Shown piece after piece: positions 1 through 6,349 of a stretch of DNA of 12,497 nucleotides. Within the stretch, counting starts at the first letter, position 1. Every line of letters begins with the position of its first letter. Source of the DNA: RGIG4140 sp045655105 (GTDB lineage Bacteria; Pseudomonadota; Alphaproteobacteria; CAAHEQ01; UBA3637); assembly GCA_045655105.1 (NCBI GenBank), contig JAZOOQ010000044.1, positions 1-12,497 on the forward strand. Reading direction: 5' to 3'. The notes beneath the pieces were generated by a model, which worked only from the letters and a program-made list of their open reading frames with translations, made no database searches and was not told where the DNA came from. Position numbers and translations under genes: made by a program.

Positions 1-334
1 TTTGGGAACAACGGTTGAAGCCACCTCAAGCGATTACTTAACGGCAATTGCTGGCGTAAAAACCGCTTGGGATTTGGGTAAAGTCCGACCAAGTGTTGGC
101 ATTAACGTTGGGTATGATGTAATCAGTGATGACGTATCAGCGCTCAACACGCTTGCTAATGGCGCGAGCTATACCGTGAACTCTGAAGCGCTTGATCGCT
201 TGAGTGTTGGCATCTCAACAGGCGTTGAAGCAAAACTTAATGATCGAACAACCTTGAAACTTGAATACTCAGGAACATTCCGTAAGGAATATACCGATCA
301 CTCAGGTATGTTGAAGCTTGAAATGCGGTTCTAA
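1..334 (+). CDS. Autotransporter / outer-membrane beta-barrel protein, C-terminal fragment
   Basis: The gene enters from the left edge, so only about the last 110 codons are visible; the TTG at base 2 is not a credible start. The product alternates polar and hydrophobic residues in amphipathic strands with glycine and aromatic positions (for example VRPSVGINVGYDV, RLSVGISTGVEAKL, RTTLKLEYSGTF). It ends in LKLEMRF, with the terminal phenylalanine typical of the beta-signal read by the BAM complex. This fits the last strands of an autotransporter beta-domain that anchors a passenger in the outer membrane; another 12-strand-like barrel is possible. GC is about 47% over the first 120 bases by hand count, against about 28% in a queA sample, and G/C-ending codons (GCG, GGC, ACC, ATC) are common here, unlike in its neighbours. 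The passenger lies outside the window, so its function is unknown. Confidence 0.8.
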   Translation, partial: LGTTVEATSSDYLTAIAGVKTAWDLGKVRPSVGINVGYDVISDDVSALNTLANGASYTVNSEALDRLSVGISTGVEAKLNDRTTLKLEYSGTFRKEYTDHSGMLKLEMRF

Positions 335-341
335 ACAGCAT

Positions 342-410
342 CTAGGGGCGTTTCTCAACACTCATGTACCCGTTCTCTTTGTACACTACGTGTTATGAAG
401 CGCCTCCTAG
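342..410 (+). terminator. Long imperfect hairpin downstream of the autotransporter gene
   Basis: Starting 7 bases after the autotransporter stop, CTAGGGGCG (342-350) pairs with CGCC-T-CCTAG (401-410), leaving one bulged T. Inside it AACAC (357-361) pairs with GTGTT (390-394), and TGTAC (365-369) with GTACA (381-385), closing an 11-base loop. The stem is long and fairly GC-rich for this region. It is followed by CTATCTGTTTATCTT rather than a clean T-run, so it could be an atypical terminator, an mRNA 3'-end stabiliser, or a remnant of an inverted-repeat element. The pairing is visible; the role is inferred. Confidence 0.5.
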
Positions 411-560
411 CTATCTGTTTATCTTCCGTATTTAGTTCATTTATCTTTTGAATCGAATAACCTTGTTGTTTTTTTTAGCCACTAATTTATTCTTTTTATT
501 ATCCTCCTTATTAAACTTCATCAAATAATTAAAAATAAAACTAACCAACTATTTTTTATC

Positions 561-589
561 TTGACAACAAAACATCAAAAAGATAAGAT
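561..589 (+). promoter_or_regulatory. Sigma70-type promoter for tRNA-Ala
   Basis: A perfect -35 box TTGACA (561-566) and a -10-like TAAGAT (584-589, four of six consensus positions) are separated by 17 bases. Initiation around 596 would leave a leader of about 15 bases before the tRNA. The preceding stretch from about 450 to 560 is very A/T-rich and shows no gene. Confidence 0.65.
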
Positions 590-610
590 GAGCCATATCA
601 GAAACCTTGT

Positions 611-686
611 GGGGTTATAGCTCAGTTGGTAGAGCGCTGCGTTCGCAATGCAGAGGTCAGGGGTTCGACCCCCCTTAACTCCACCA
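611..686 (+). tRNA. tRNA-Ala, anticodon CGC
   Basis: The cloverleaf folds fully by eye. The acceptor stem is GGGGTTA with TAACTCC, the D arm GCTC...GAGC, and the anticodon stem CTGCG/TGCAG with loop TTCGCAA, which places CGC at positions 34-36. The T arm is AGGGG-TTCGACC-CCCCT, the discriminator base is A, and the CCA end is encoded. The third acceptor pair is G:U, the classic G3:U70 identity element for alanyl-tRNA synthetase, which confirms alanine independently of the anticodon. It reads the GCG codon. A run of seven T follows directly at 687-693. Confidence 0.97.
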
Positions 687-704
687 TTTTTTTATAAATT
701 CAAA

Positions 705-1310
705 ATGTTTCTAAATCTCATAAAATCAATTAGTTCTCAGAAAAATTCAAAAGCCATTAGGCTTTGTTTTCTTTATGCCTTTATAATGGCTGTTTTTTTA
801 TCCTTTCAAATAACAACACCATTAAAAAACATTTTAAATGACTCTCAAACATCTTTATTCTTAAATGATGTTCTAAATGCTTCTGAAGAAGAGATAACAA
901 ATAAAATATCCATCCAAGAATCATCTGAAAAAAAGTTTTTTTATTCAATAATTCACCAAACAGCCCTCTCCTTAAAAGAAAAAAATATTCTTCAAGAACT
1001 TTCCGTAGAACGTTTTCAATCTTTGATTAAGCAAGCTTTAATAGCCCAACAAATTTTATTTATTATTCTTTTTTATATTTTATTTATCTTCCTTTTTTAT
1101 ATTGGGCGTTTTCTATTAAATATAATAGGGCCAAATTTTTATCACCCAACAGATAAAAATTTTTGGGCAAAGATGCTTTCCCTGCCCTTTTGCTTGATTT
1201 TAACAATTTATGTTTTAGGAATTTTCTTTAATACTTTACTTTCTCCATTTCTTTTGTTGCTTATCGCTATTTTACTTTCACTTTTATTAACTGTTTATAT
1301 CAAAAAATAA
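705..1310 (+). CDS. Small multi-pass membrane protein of unknown function
   Basis: The product is 201 residues. I chose ATG 705 because the open frame otherwise begins inside the tRNA (648). No Shine-Dalgarno sequence is visible before it, and another ATG occurs at codon 28. There is one hydrophobic segment near residues 20-36, then a soluble, presumably periplasmic or cytoplasmic stretch (about 38-115) with many Ser, Glu, Lys and Asn. Three closely spaced hydrophobic segments follow at about 116-141, 158-176 and 178-198, and the protein ends in a basic YIKK tail. I do not recognise a family. The gene begins 18 bases after the tRNA with no room for its own promoter, so it is probably transcribed through the tRNA, if it is expressed. 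Base composition matches the A/T-rich neighbours. It converges on rppH with a 3-base gap. Confidence 0.7.
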   Translation: MFLNLIKSISSQKNSKAIRLCFLYAFIMAVFLSFQITTPLKNILNDSQTSLFLNDVLNASEEEITNKISIQESSEKKFFYSIIHQTALSLKEKNILQELSVERFQSLIKQALIAQQILFIILFYILFIFLFYIGRFLLNIIGPNFYHPTDKNFWAKMLSLPFCLILTIYVLGIFFNTLLSPFLLLLIAILLSLLLTVYIKK

Positions 1311-1325
1311 ACCTTAAATATAAGG
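1302..1325 (-). terminator. Weak terminator-like hairpin at the end of rppH
   Basis: On the minus strand CCTTA-TATT-TAAGG is followed by TTTATTTTTT. The five-pair stem overlaps the rppH stop codon. It has only two G:C pairs, so it is weak, but the T-rich tail lies where a terminator would be expected. Confidence 0.35.
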
Positions 1326-1784
1326 AGAAAACTCTTCTATAATTTTATGATAGACAATGCGTTTAAATGGAACAACTAAAGAGATAATTTTTTTAACTGG
1401 ACACCAAAAATATGAAGAAAATTCGATTTCTTCTGGATGTATTTTTAAATTAAAATCACTTTCTTTGCCTTTAAAGCGAAATAAAAACCATTTTTGTTTT
1501 TGCCCATGAAAAACACCTTCAGGATAAGTAATCGGAGCAAAAAAATCATATTGATGCCAATCTTTACTTTCTTTTATAAGTTCAACATGTTCTTTCTTCA
1601 ATCCTGTTTCTTCATAAAGCTCTCTAAACGCCGCCTCCAAAAGGGTTTCTCCTTGATCAACACCGCCTTGGGGCATCTGATATTTAAAGCTTGAACCAGC
1701 AGCGTTTAACCGCTCCCCCATCCAAACAAGACCTTTATCATTTACAATCATTAACCCAACATTCAAACGATAATTCTTTTTCAT
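1314..1784 (-). CDS. rppH: RppH, RNA pyrophosphohydrolase (Nudix hydrolase)
   Basis: This 156-residue Nudix enzyme is expected to remove pyrophosphate from the 5'-triphosphate end of mRNA in the cytoplasm, which primes transcripts for RNase E decay. The full Nudix box GX5EX7REUXEEXGU is present at residues 40-62: G40, E46, R54, E55, E58, E59 and G61. The start YRLNVG and the QMPQGGVDQGE stretch leading into the box are hallmarks of the RppH/NudH branch rather than of general Nudix proteins, and the length fits that family (about 155-175). A good AGGA site precedes the ATG by about 7 bases. It is the third gene of the envC-ctpA strand, 42 bases after ctpA, with an intrinsic terminator in that gap, so it probably receives reduced read-through or uses a promoter I could not identify. 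Its function is well supported by the motifs. Confidence 0.95.
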   Translation of the reverse strand: MKKNYRLNVGLMIVNDKGLVWMGERLNAAGSSFKYQMPQGGVDQGETLLEAAFRELYEETGLKKEHVELIKESKDWHQYDFFAPITYPEGVFHGQKQKWFLFRFKGKESDFNLKIHPEEIEFSSYFWCPVKKIISLVVPFKRIVYHKIIEEFSPYI

Positions 1785-1795
1785 TTTTTAATCCT

Positions 1796-1820
1796 AAAAA
1801 TAAAGGGGGAAAATCCCCCC
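1796..1820 (-). terminator. Intrinsic terminator between ctpA and rppH
   Basis: On the minus strand GGGGGA (1819-1814) and TCCCCC (1810-1805) form a six-pair, G:C-rich stem closed by a three-base TTT loop, followed by TTTATTTTT. It starts 6 bases after the ctpA stop and ends just before the rppH ribosome-binding site, so it should attenuate rppH relative to ctpA. Confidence 0.7.
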
Positions 1821-1826
1821 AATTAA

Positions 1827-3173
1827 TTATTTTTCTTGATAAACAGCAATTGCTTTTAAAATATCAATTGCTCTATCTAATTGATAATCTTCTTTTTTAT
1901 CAGAATCTTCATCTGCACTATCTGATTTTTCAACAAGATTCTTATTTTCATCTTCTTTTTTGGCAACGTGTTTTTTCTCTTCAGCTGCTAAAGCCCCATG
2001 CAAATCCCGTTCACCAAAACCTTCTAAAACCGGTTCAGTTTCCAACTTCGCTCTTGGAACAACTATATCTGGCTCAATTCCTTTTGCTTGAATTGAACGA
2101 CCTGATGGCGTATAATAACGAGCAATTGTCATTTTTAAACCGCCAAATCCACGGATTGGCTTAATTGTTTGAACAGAACCTTTTCCAAATGATCTTAATC
2201 CAACAATAACAGCTCTTTTATGATCTTGCAACGCACCGGCAACAATTTCAGAAGCTGATGCAGATCCTTCATTAATCAAAACAACCAATGGCTTTCCATT
2301 TGTCATATCTGGTGTTTTAGAAGAAACTCTTGTTGTTTCTTCTGGCAATCTTGATCTTGTTGAAACAATTTCCCCTTGGGCTAAAAAGGTATCAACAACA
2401 CCAATGGCTGCATCTAACAACCCACCAGGATTATTTCTAACGTCAATGACAAATCCTTTTAACTTTTCTTCACCAATTTCTTTTGTTAAATTTTGAACAG
2501 CTTCTTGAGTATTTTCAACTGTTTTTTCGCTAAATGATGAAATACGAATATACCCAACATCCCCTTTTGCTTCATATTTAACAGGCTTTTGCGTAATAAT
2601 ATCACGCGTTAATGTTAAATCAAAAGGTTCTTGTTTTTCACGAGAAATTTTAACTTTAACTTCTGTTCCAGGAGCCCCACGCAACTTTTTAACAGCTTCT
2701 TGAAGTGTTAACCCTGAAACAGATTCGCCATCAATATGAGTGATATAATCCCCTGCTTGAATACCTGCCTTAAATGCCGGTGTGTCATCAATTGGCGAAA
2801 CAACGCGGACCAACCCATTTTTGGATGTCACTTCCATCCCAAGCCCACCAAATTCGCCCTTTGTTTGAGCTTCTAAATCATCAAAATCATCTTGATTCAT
2901 GAAAGAGGAATGAGGATCTAAATCCGAAAGCATCCCATTAATAGCACTTTCAATCAATTTTTTATCTTCTGGTTCATCAATATATTCTTTTTTAATTTCT
3001 TTATAAACCAAACCAAACAATTCCATTAAAAGATATGGATCATATTGTTCTTTAACCGTTTCTTCAGTTGCCTTCACTTGAGGAGCTTCTTCTTTGTTTA
3101 AGTCTGTGGCATAACTTATTTCGCTCGTCAACATAAAAAGACTTAAAACGAATCCAAACAATGTATATCTCAT
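1827..3173 (-). CDS. ctpA: CtpA, periplasmic C-terminal processing protease (S41)
   Basis: This 448-residue S41A serine protease cleaves periplasmic or envelope proteins near their C-termini. A signal peptide occupies about residues 1-22 (hydrophobic core LFGFVLSLFMLTS, ending ISYA). An N-terminal helical segment includes DLDPHSSFM (85-92). A PDZ domain spans about 107-180 (GEFGGLGMEV, then GDYITHIDGE). The protease core includes the conserved DVRNNPGGLL (244-253). The Ser/Lys dyad is intact: Ser306 in NEGSASASEI and Lys331 in SFGKGSVQ, separated by the 25 residues usual in the family. The C-terminal tail (about 378-448) is charged and Lys/Glu/Asp-rich, ending in DYQLDRAIDILKAI, a helix that closely related alphaproteobacterial proteins tend to keep. 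An AGGGAG ribosome site lies 7 bases upstream. The start is 15 bases after the envC-like stop, so the two are co-transcribed and probably act together in peptidoglycan remodelling. Confidence 0.95.
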   Translation of the reverse strand: MRYTLFGFVLSLFMLTSEISYATDLNKEEAPQVKATEETVKEQYDPYLLMELFGLVYKEIKKEYIDEPEDKKLIESAINGMLSDLDPHSSFMNQDDFDDLEAQTKGEFGGLGMEVTSKNGLVRVVSPIDDTPAFKAGIQAGDYITHIDGESVSGLTLQEAVKKLRGAPGTEVKVKISREKQEPFDLTLTRDIITQKPVKYEAKGDVGYIRISSFSEKTVENTQEAVQNLTKEIGEEKLKGFVIDVRNNPGGLLDAAIGVVDTFLAQGEIVSTRSRLPEETTRVSSKTPDMTNGKPLVVLINEGSASASEIVAGALQDHKRAVIVGLRSFGKGSVQTIKPIRGFGGLKMTIARYYTPSGRSIQAKGIEPDIVVPRAKLETEPVLEGFGERDLHGALAAEEKKHVAKKEDENKNLVEKSDSADEDSDKKEDYQLDRAIDILKAIAVYQEK

Positions 3174-3188
3174 ATTTTTCTCCCTCTT

Positions 3189-4394
3189 TTAGTTTTGAAA
3201 CCATGGTTTTGGATCAATGGCTTGTCCATCTTTTCTGATTTCAATATATAAATTCAATCGTTCAGAACCCATTTTACCAACAGGCTCTCCTTCAATCACA
3301 TCTTGCCCTGCCCCTACATTAATATCATCCAAACCTGCTAACAACAACAAATAACCATCTTTGCAATCAATGATCAGCATTTTTCCATAACTTTTAAATG
3401 GCCCAGCAAACAAAACAGCCCCACTAATCGGTGAACGCAAAGTTGTACCTGCTCTTGTTTGAATTGTTAACCCTTTAGAATGCATACCTTTTACTGTTGA
3501 ATCACCAAAATTTTCAACAACTCTGCCAACAACAGGATAAGATAATTTTCCTCTTAACCGTTCAAAAGATTGTCCTTTATTTGATGAAAACGGGTTCAAA
3601 GTGGGTTGAACAATCTCTTGTTCTTGAGCCAATTCTTGCTCTTTTTCCTTTCTTAAACGTTCCTCTTCTAAACGGCGCAATCTTTCTTTTTCAATTTTTT
3701 GCAATAATTCTTTTAAGTCATTTGCTTGGTTGGCAAGAGCAACTATTTTTTTACCAGATTTTTGATGAGAAGCATCATATTGAGCTTGCAACCTTAATTT
3801 TCTGGAAATTAATCCATTCATTTGATTGGTCCGCTCATTTAATTTTTCCATCGTTTCTTTTACGCGCCTAATTTGCGTTTGAATTTCAACTTTAGTTTCT
3901 TCAAGCTTTTGCATATCCGATAAAACTTCCTGAGTCATTCTTCTTGCAATTGGAACAGAAGAATTAAGCATCAAACGACTTCTTAAAATATGAGATGGCG
4001 CTTGTTTTTCCAAAAAGATTTGTTCTCGTGGACGCAAGGCTAAAGATTGCAATGCTGTTACCAAATGAACTGTTCTTGCCTTTGATTTTGAAAGCTTTTC
4101 TAATAAAGAAGCCTCTTCTGTACGCAGTTCTTCTAACTTTCGATCTAAATGAAGTAAATGATCTTCTTTTTCTTGAACAGCTTTTGCTGAACGCACCATT
4201 TGACGTTGAACAGACCGAATTTCATCAGCCAATTTATCTGACTTTCTTTGAGATTCTAATTGAACCTTTCTTTCTGCTTGTAATTCACGTTCAATTTTAA
4301 TCAAATCATCCTTTGTCGGTTCCGAAAAAGCCGAAAAAGAAAGGAATGACAAACACACAAAACTCATTAAAAAAAAGAGATTATTTTTTTTCAT
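3189..4394 (-). CDS. envC: EnvC-like murein hydrolase activator (coiled coil plus degenerate LytM domain)
   Basis: The 401-residue exported protein has a signal peptide at about 1-24 (LFFLMSFVCLSFLSF, cut near AFS-EP). Long heptad-rich coiled coils run over about 28-110 and 155-262, and a LytM/M23-type domain lies at about 281-400. The zinc ligands of active M23 peptidases are mostly lost. His305 remains, but the Asp of HxxGxD is Thr310, the usual YAHL is LAGL with Gly354, and the HLHFEIR motif is NLYIEIR with Asn381 and Tyr383. Loss of these ligands is the mark of EnvC-type proteins, which do not cleave peptidoglycan but activate N-acetylmuramoyl-L-alanine amidases at the division site. The C-terminal GQAIDPKPWF matches the family's end. 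A GGGG stretch sits only one base before the ATG, an awkwardly short ribosome-site spacing, but the signal peptide starts properly here. It is the first gene of an operon with ctpA. Confidence 0.9.
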   Translation of the reverse strand: MKKNNLFFLMSFVCLSFLSFSAFSEPTKDDLIKIERELQAERKVQLESQRKSDKLADEIRSVQRQMVRSAKAVQEKEDHLLHLDRKLEELRTEEASLLEKLSKSKARTVHLVTALQSLALRPREQIFLEKQAPSHILRSRLMLNSSVPIARRMTQEVLSDMQKLEETKVEIQTQIRRVKETMEKLNERTNQMNGLISRKLRLQAQYDASHQKSGKKIVALANQANDLKELLQKIEKERLRRLEEERLRKEKEQELAQEQEIVQPTLNPFSSNKGQSFERLRGKLSYPVVGRVVENFGDSTVKGMHSKGLTIQTRAGTTLRSPISGAVLFAGPFKSYGKMLIIDCKDGYLLLLAGLDDINVGAGQDVIEGEPVGKMGSERLNLYIEIRKDGQAIDPKPWFQN

Positions 4395-4429
4395 GCCCCT
4401 AAACTTTATTTAAATTTTAATGATAATAA

Positions 4430-4458
4430 AGTCTAAACTCTTTTTTTAGCTTTGACAA
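4430..4458 (-). promoter_or_regulatory. Candidate promoter of the envC-ctpA operon
   Basis: On the minus strand TTGTCA (4458-4453, five of six matches to the -35) and TAGACT (4435-4430, four of six) are 17 bases apart, ending 35 bases before the envC-like start codon. The gap of about 130 bases after the hydrolase gene makes an independent promoter reasonable. Confidence 0.5.
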
Positions 4459-4521
4459 GAACTATTTTTTTATTTTTTTTAGTTTTATTTAACACATTAA
4501 AAATAAAGATGATTTTTTATT

Positions 4522-5475
4522 CTAAATCCTTGTTCCTAAAATATCAGAAATCAAGCAACAGCCCATTTTTGTTTCAATTGCTTTACTTAATGGGTGCAAA
4601 GTTAAAAAATCATGAATTACACCATTCATCGTTAAACTCAAGACATCAACCCCTGCCCGACGCAACTTTTCAGCATACAAAAGACCATCATCTCTAAAAA
4701 TATCATTCTGAATAGTCAAAATAAAAGTAAATGGCATTTTCTTAAGATCCATTTCACTAAAAAAATATGGACTAACAAACGGATTTTTTCTATTATTAAT
4801 ATCTGGTTCATAAGTATCCCAAAACCAACACGCCGTTTTAAAATCAACCCAAGGCGCATCTTGATATAATTCATGAGATTCAAAATTCATCATTCCATTA
4901 GTTACTGGATATAAAAGCATTTCTGAATCAATATGATACCCCTTATTTATGGCATAATAAGTTAAAACAGAAGCTAAATTCCCACCAACACCATCCCCTG
5001 CCATAATAATTTTTTTAGGATTTAATTGAAATCGTTGATAATTTTTAATCAAATGTATAAAAACAGAAAAAAGCTCATTCAATGGCTTAGGATACTTCAC
5101 ATCTGGAGCCAAAGAATATTCAACAAAAACAAAAGCCGCCGGAACCAACTTTGCCATTTTATAAAGAAATGTATCATAACACATGGCGTCTCCACGAACA
5201 AATCCGCCCCCATGAACATAAAATACTATTGGCAATAGTCCTTTTAAATCTTTATTTCTGATAATACGAACATGAATTTTTTCACCTGTTTTTAATAAAA
5301 TATCATAATCATTTCTTTGAACATCATCTAAAAAAGACTGAAATGATTGAATTTTAAGAAGATCTGCTCGTGCTGCTTCATAAGTATCCAAATATAATGC
5401 TGGATTATATTTTATACTATTCAAAAAATCCGTTACAATTGGACCATACTTATATTTTTCATCAATCTTAGTCAT
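4522..5475 (-). CDS. Alpha/beta hydrolase, hormone-sensitive-lipase-like, with nucleophile Ser replaced by Gly
   Basis: I place the start at ATG 5475, giving 317 residues. AGGAG lies 6 bases upstream of it, whereas an in-frame TTG two codons earlier abuts the ribosome site. The fold is that of the HSL/bacterial esterase group: HGGGF oxyanion-hole motif at 88-92, EYSLAPDVKYP at 119-129, and the late acid and base in NDIFRD (Asp258) and GVIHDF (His288). The nucleophile elbow normally reads GDSAGG; here it reads GDGVGG (160-165), with Gly162 (codon GGT) where the catalytic serine should be. The oxyanion hole, Asp and His are kept, so classical esterase catalysis should fail unless another residue substitutes. 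It may be a pseudoenzyme, have a changed role, or be in early decay, although the reading frame is intact. No signal peptide is visible, so it is probably cytoplasmic. It lies 75 bases downstream of the lipoprotein gene on the same strand. Confidence 0.85.
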   Translation of the reverse strand: MTKIDEKYKYGPIVTDFLNSIKYNPALYLDTYEAARADLLKIQSFQSFLDDVQRNDYDILLKTGEKIHVRIIRNKDLKGLLPIVFYVHGGGFVRGDAMCYDTFLYKMAKLVPAAFVFVEYSLAPDVKYPKPLNELFSVFIHLIKNYQRFQLNPKKIIMAGDGVGGNLASVLTYYAINKGYHIDSEMLLYPVTNGMMNFESHELYQDAPWVDFKTACWFWDTYEPDINNRKNPFVSPYFFSEMDLKKMPFTFILTIQNDIFRDDGLLYAEKLRRAGVDVLSLTMNGVIHDFLTLHPLSKAIETKMGCCLISDILGTRI

Positions 5476-5550
5476 TTTCAACTCCTTTTTTACCTTTTAT
5501 ATCGGTTTTATGGTTAAAAAAAACAACTTCTTCGATGAAAAAACAAAAGA

Positions 5551-6210
5551 TTAAAAAGCGTCTGCAGGAATATCCATATAATTTAAATCATCATTTTGGT
5601 ATTCCCTGCCGAAAGGCACTCCATTTCCAATAAAAACCCTGTTTTGATTTTCTGTTATATAAGGAATCCCCTCTTGATTTTCAACCTCTTCTTCATCAGA
5701 AAACAAATTACTAAAAAACCCCTTTTCTTCAGATGGCTCACCAAAGAAACTTCCTTCTTGTTGAATTGATTCACTATCTCTAAACGCATCAAAAGGAACA
5801 ATAGAACCATTTACTTCTTGATGCTCACTATAAGAACCTTGATCCTTATCAAGAACACCAAAGAAAGGACGTTCCCTATCTGAAGATAGCTCAGTAACAG
5901 CACATATATCCCCACGCTTTGACCAATCTTCAAGACGATCATCTACCATATAAAATTTTAATTCACATTCATGAAAATACCGATAAGACCAATCTTTTTC
6001 AATTTCTTGCTTATGATAGATTAAAATTTGCTTATTTTCATCTAAACGTTCAATTTTTGTTGGCGATCCAAAATTTTCATATACATCTGCAGCTGTTTGC
6101 CCAATATAAATTGTTGAACGCGGTTCTGTTGTATGCACATAATCTTGAAATGAGCATCCCGTCGTTAACAATAATGCCGTTACAAAAGAAAGCAAAAGAT
6201 TTTTTTTCAT
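5551..6210 (-). CDS. Small outer-membrane-type lipoprotein with SmpA/OmlA (BamE)-like core
   Basis: The product is 219 residues. A lipoprotein signal peptide (KKNLLLSFVTALLL) ends in LTTGC, with Cys19 as the lipidated residue; the -3 position is Thr rather than Leu, so the lipobox is acceptable but not ideal. The core at about 33-103 (IYIGQTAADVYENFGSP, then ILIYHKQEIE, then a CELKFYMVDDRLEDW strand) has the G-x-T/S-x-x-D-V...F-G-x-P pattern of small SmpA/OmlA-fold lipoproteins. Cys82 and Cys103 could form a periplasmic disulfide. Residues about 110-219 are an acidic, Ser/Glu/Asp/Gly-rich, apparently unstructured tail with no family I recognise, roughly doubling the usual size. True BamE identity is not established, because other lipoproteins share this fold. 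A GGGA-type ribosome site precedes the ATG. It is divergent from queA. Confidence 0.75.
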   Translation of the reverse strand: MKKNLLLSFVTALLLTTGCSFQDYVHTTEPRSTIYIGQTAADVYENFGSPTKIERLDENKQILIYHKQEIEKDWSYRYFHECELKFYMVDDRLEDWSKRGDICAVTELSSDRERPFFGVLDKDQGSYSEHQEVNGSIVPFDAFRDSESIQQEGSFFGEPSEEKGFFSNLFSDEEEVENQEGIPYITENQNRVFIGNGVPFGREYQNDDLNYMDIPADAF

Positions 6211-6249
6211 GGTCCCGTCCCCATCCTTTTATTAAAATTCTTTATCTTG

Positions 6250-6278
6250 ACGTTAACATAGTTTTACACACCTGTCAA
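6250..6278 (-). promoter_or_regulatory. Weak candidate promoter for the lipoprotein gene
   Basis: A perfect -35 TTGACA on the minus strand (6278-6273) is followed after 17 bases by TAACGT (6255-6250), only three of six matches to the -10. The -35 is convincing, while the -10 assignment is uncertain. It is back to back with the queA promoter, 12 bases separating the two -35 boxes. Confidence 0.35.
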
Positions 6279-6290
6279 TAAAAAATAAAC

Positions 6291-6319
6291 TTGACATTTT
6301 TGCTAAAAAAACATATAAT
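6291..6319 (+). promoter_or_regulatory. Perfect-consensus sigma70 promoter of queA
   Basis: TTGACA (6291-6296), 17 bases, then TATAAT (6314-6319): all twelve consensus bases with optimal spacing. Initiation near 6326 gives a leader of about 24 bases to the queA ATG. This places the in-frame TTG at 6320 upstream of the transcript and rules it out as a start. Confidence 0.88.
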
Positions 6320-6349
6320 TTGAACCATAAAAAACTTAAGGTAATCAAG

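Noticed and set aside
662..686. tRNA 3' end as an integration (att) site
   Set aside because: No integrase gene and no second copy of the tRNA 3' end is visible in the window.
648..704. Extension of the membrane-protein frame back into the tRNA
   Set aside because: The first 19 codons would be encoded by the tRNA anticodon and T arms. This is an open frame by chance; ATG 705 is the first usable start outside the tRNA.
1312..1325. Plus-strand terminator for the membrane-protein gene (CCTTA-AATA-TAAGG)
   Set aside because: On the plus strand it is followed by AGAAAACT, not a T-run; only the minus-strand reading is terminator-like.
1691..2164. Plus-strand open frame opposite rppH and ctpA
   Set aside because: It lies antisense to two motif-confirmed genes, and its product is a Leu/Gln-rich low-complexity translation of the opposite strand.
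3497..4300. Two plus-strand open frames opposite the EnvC-like gene
   Set aside because: They are antisense shadows of the coiled-coil coding region, with no ribosome sites and no recognisable domain.
5476..5481. TTG start for the alpha/beta hydrolase
   Set aside because: It directly abuts the AGGAG ribosome site, while ATG 5475 has an ideal 6-base spacing.
5919..6281. Plus-strand open frame opposite the lipoprotein gene
   Set aside because: It overlaps the lipoprotein signal peptide and core on the other strand, has no promoter, and runs through the divergent promoter region.
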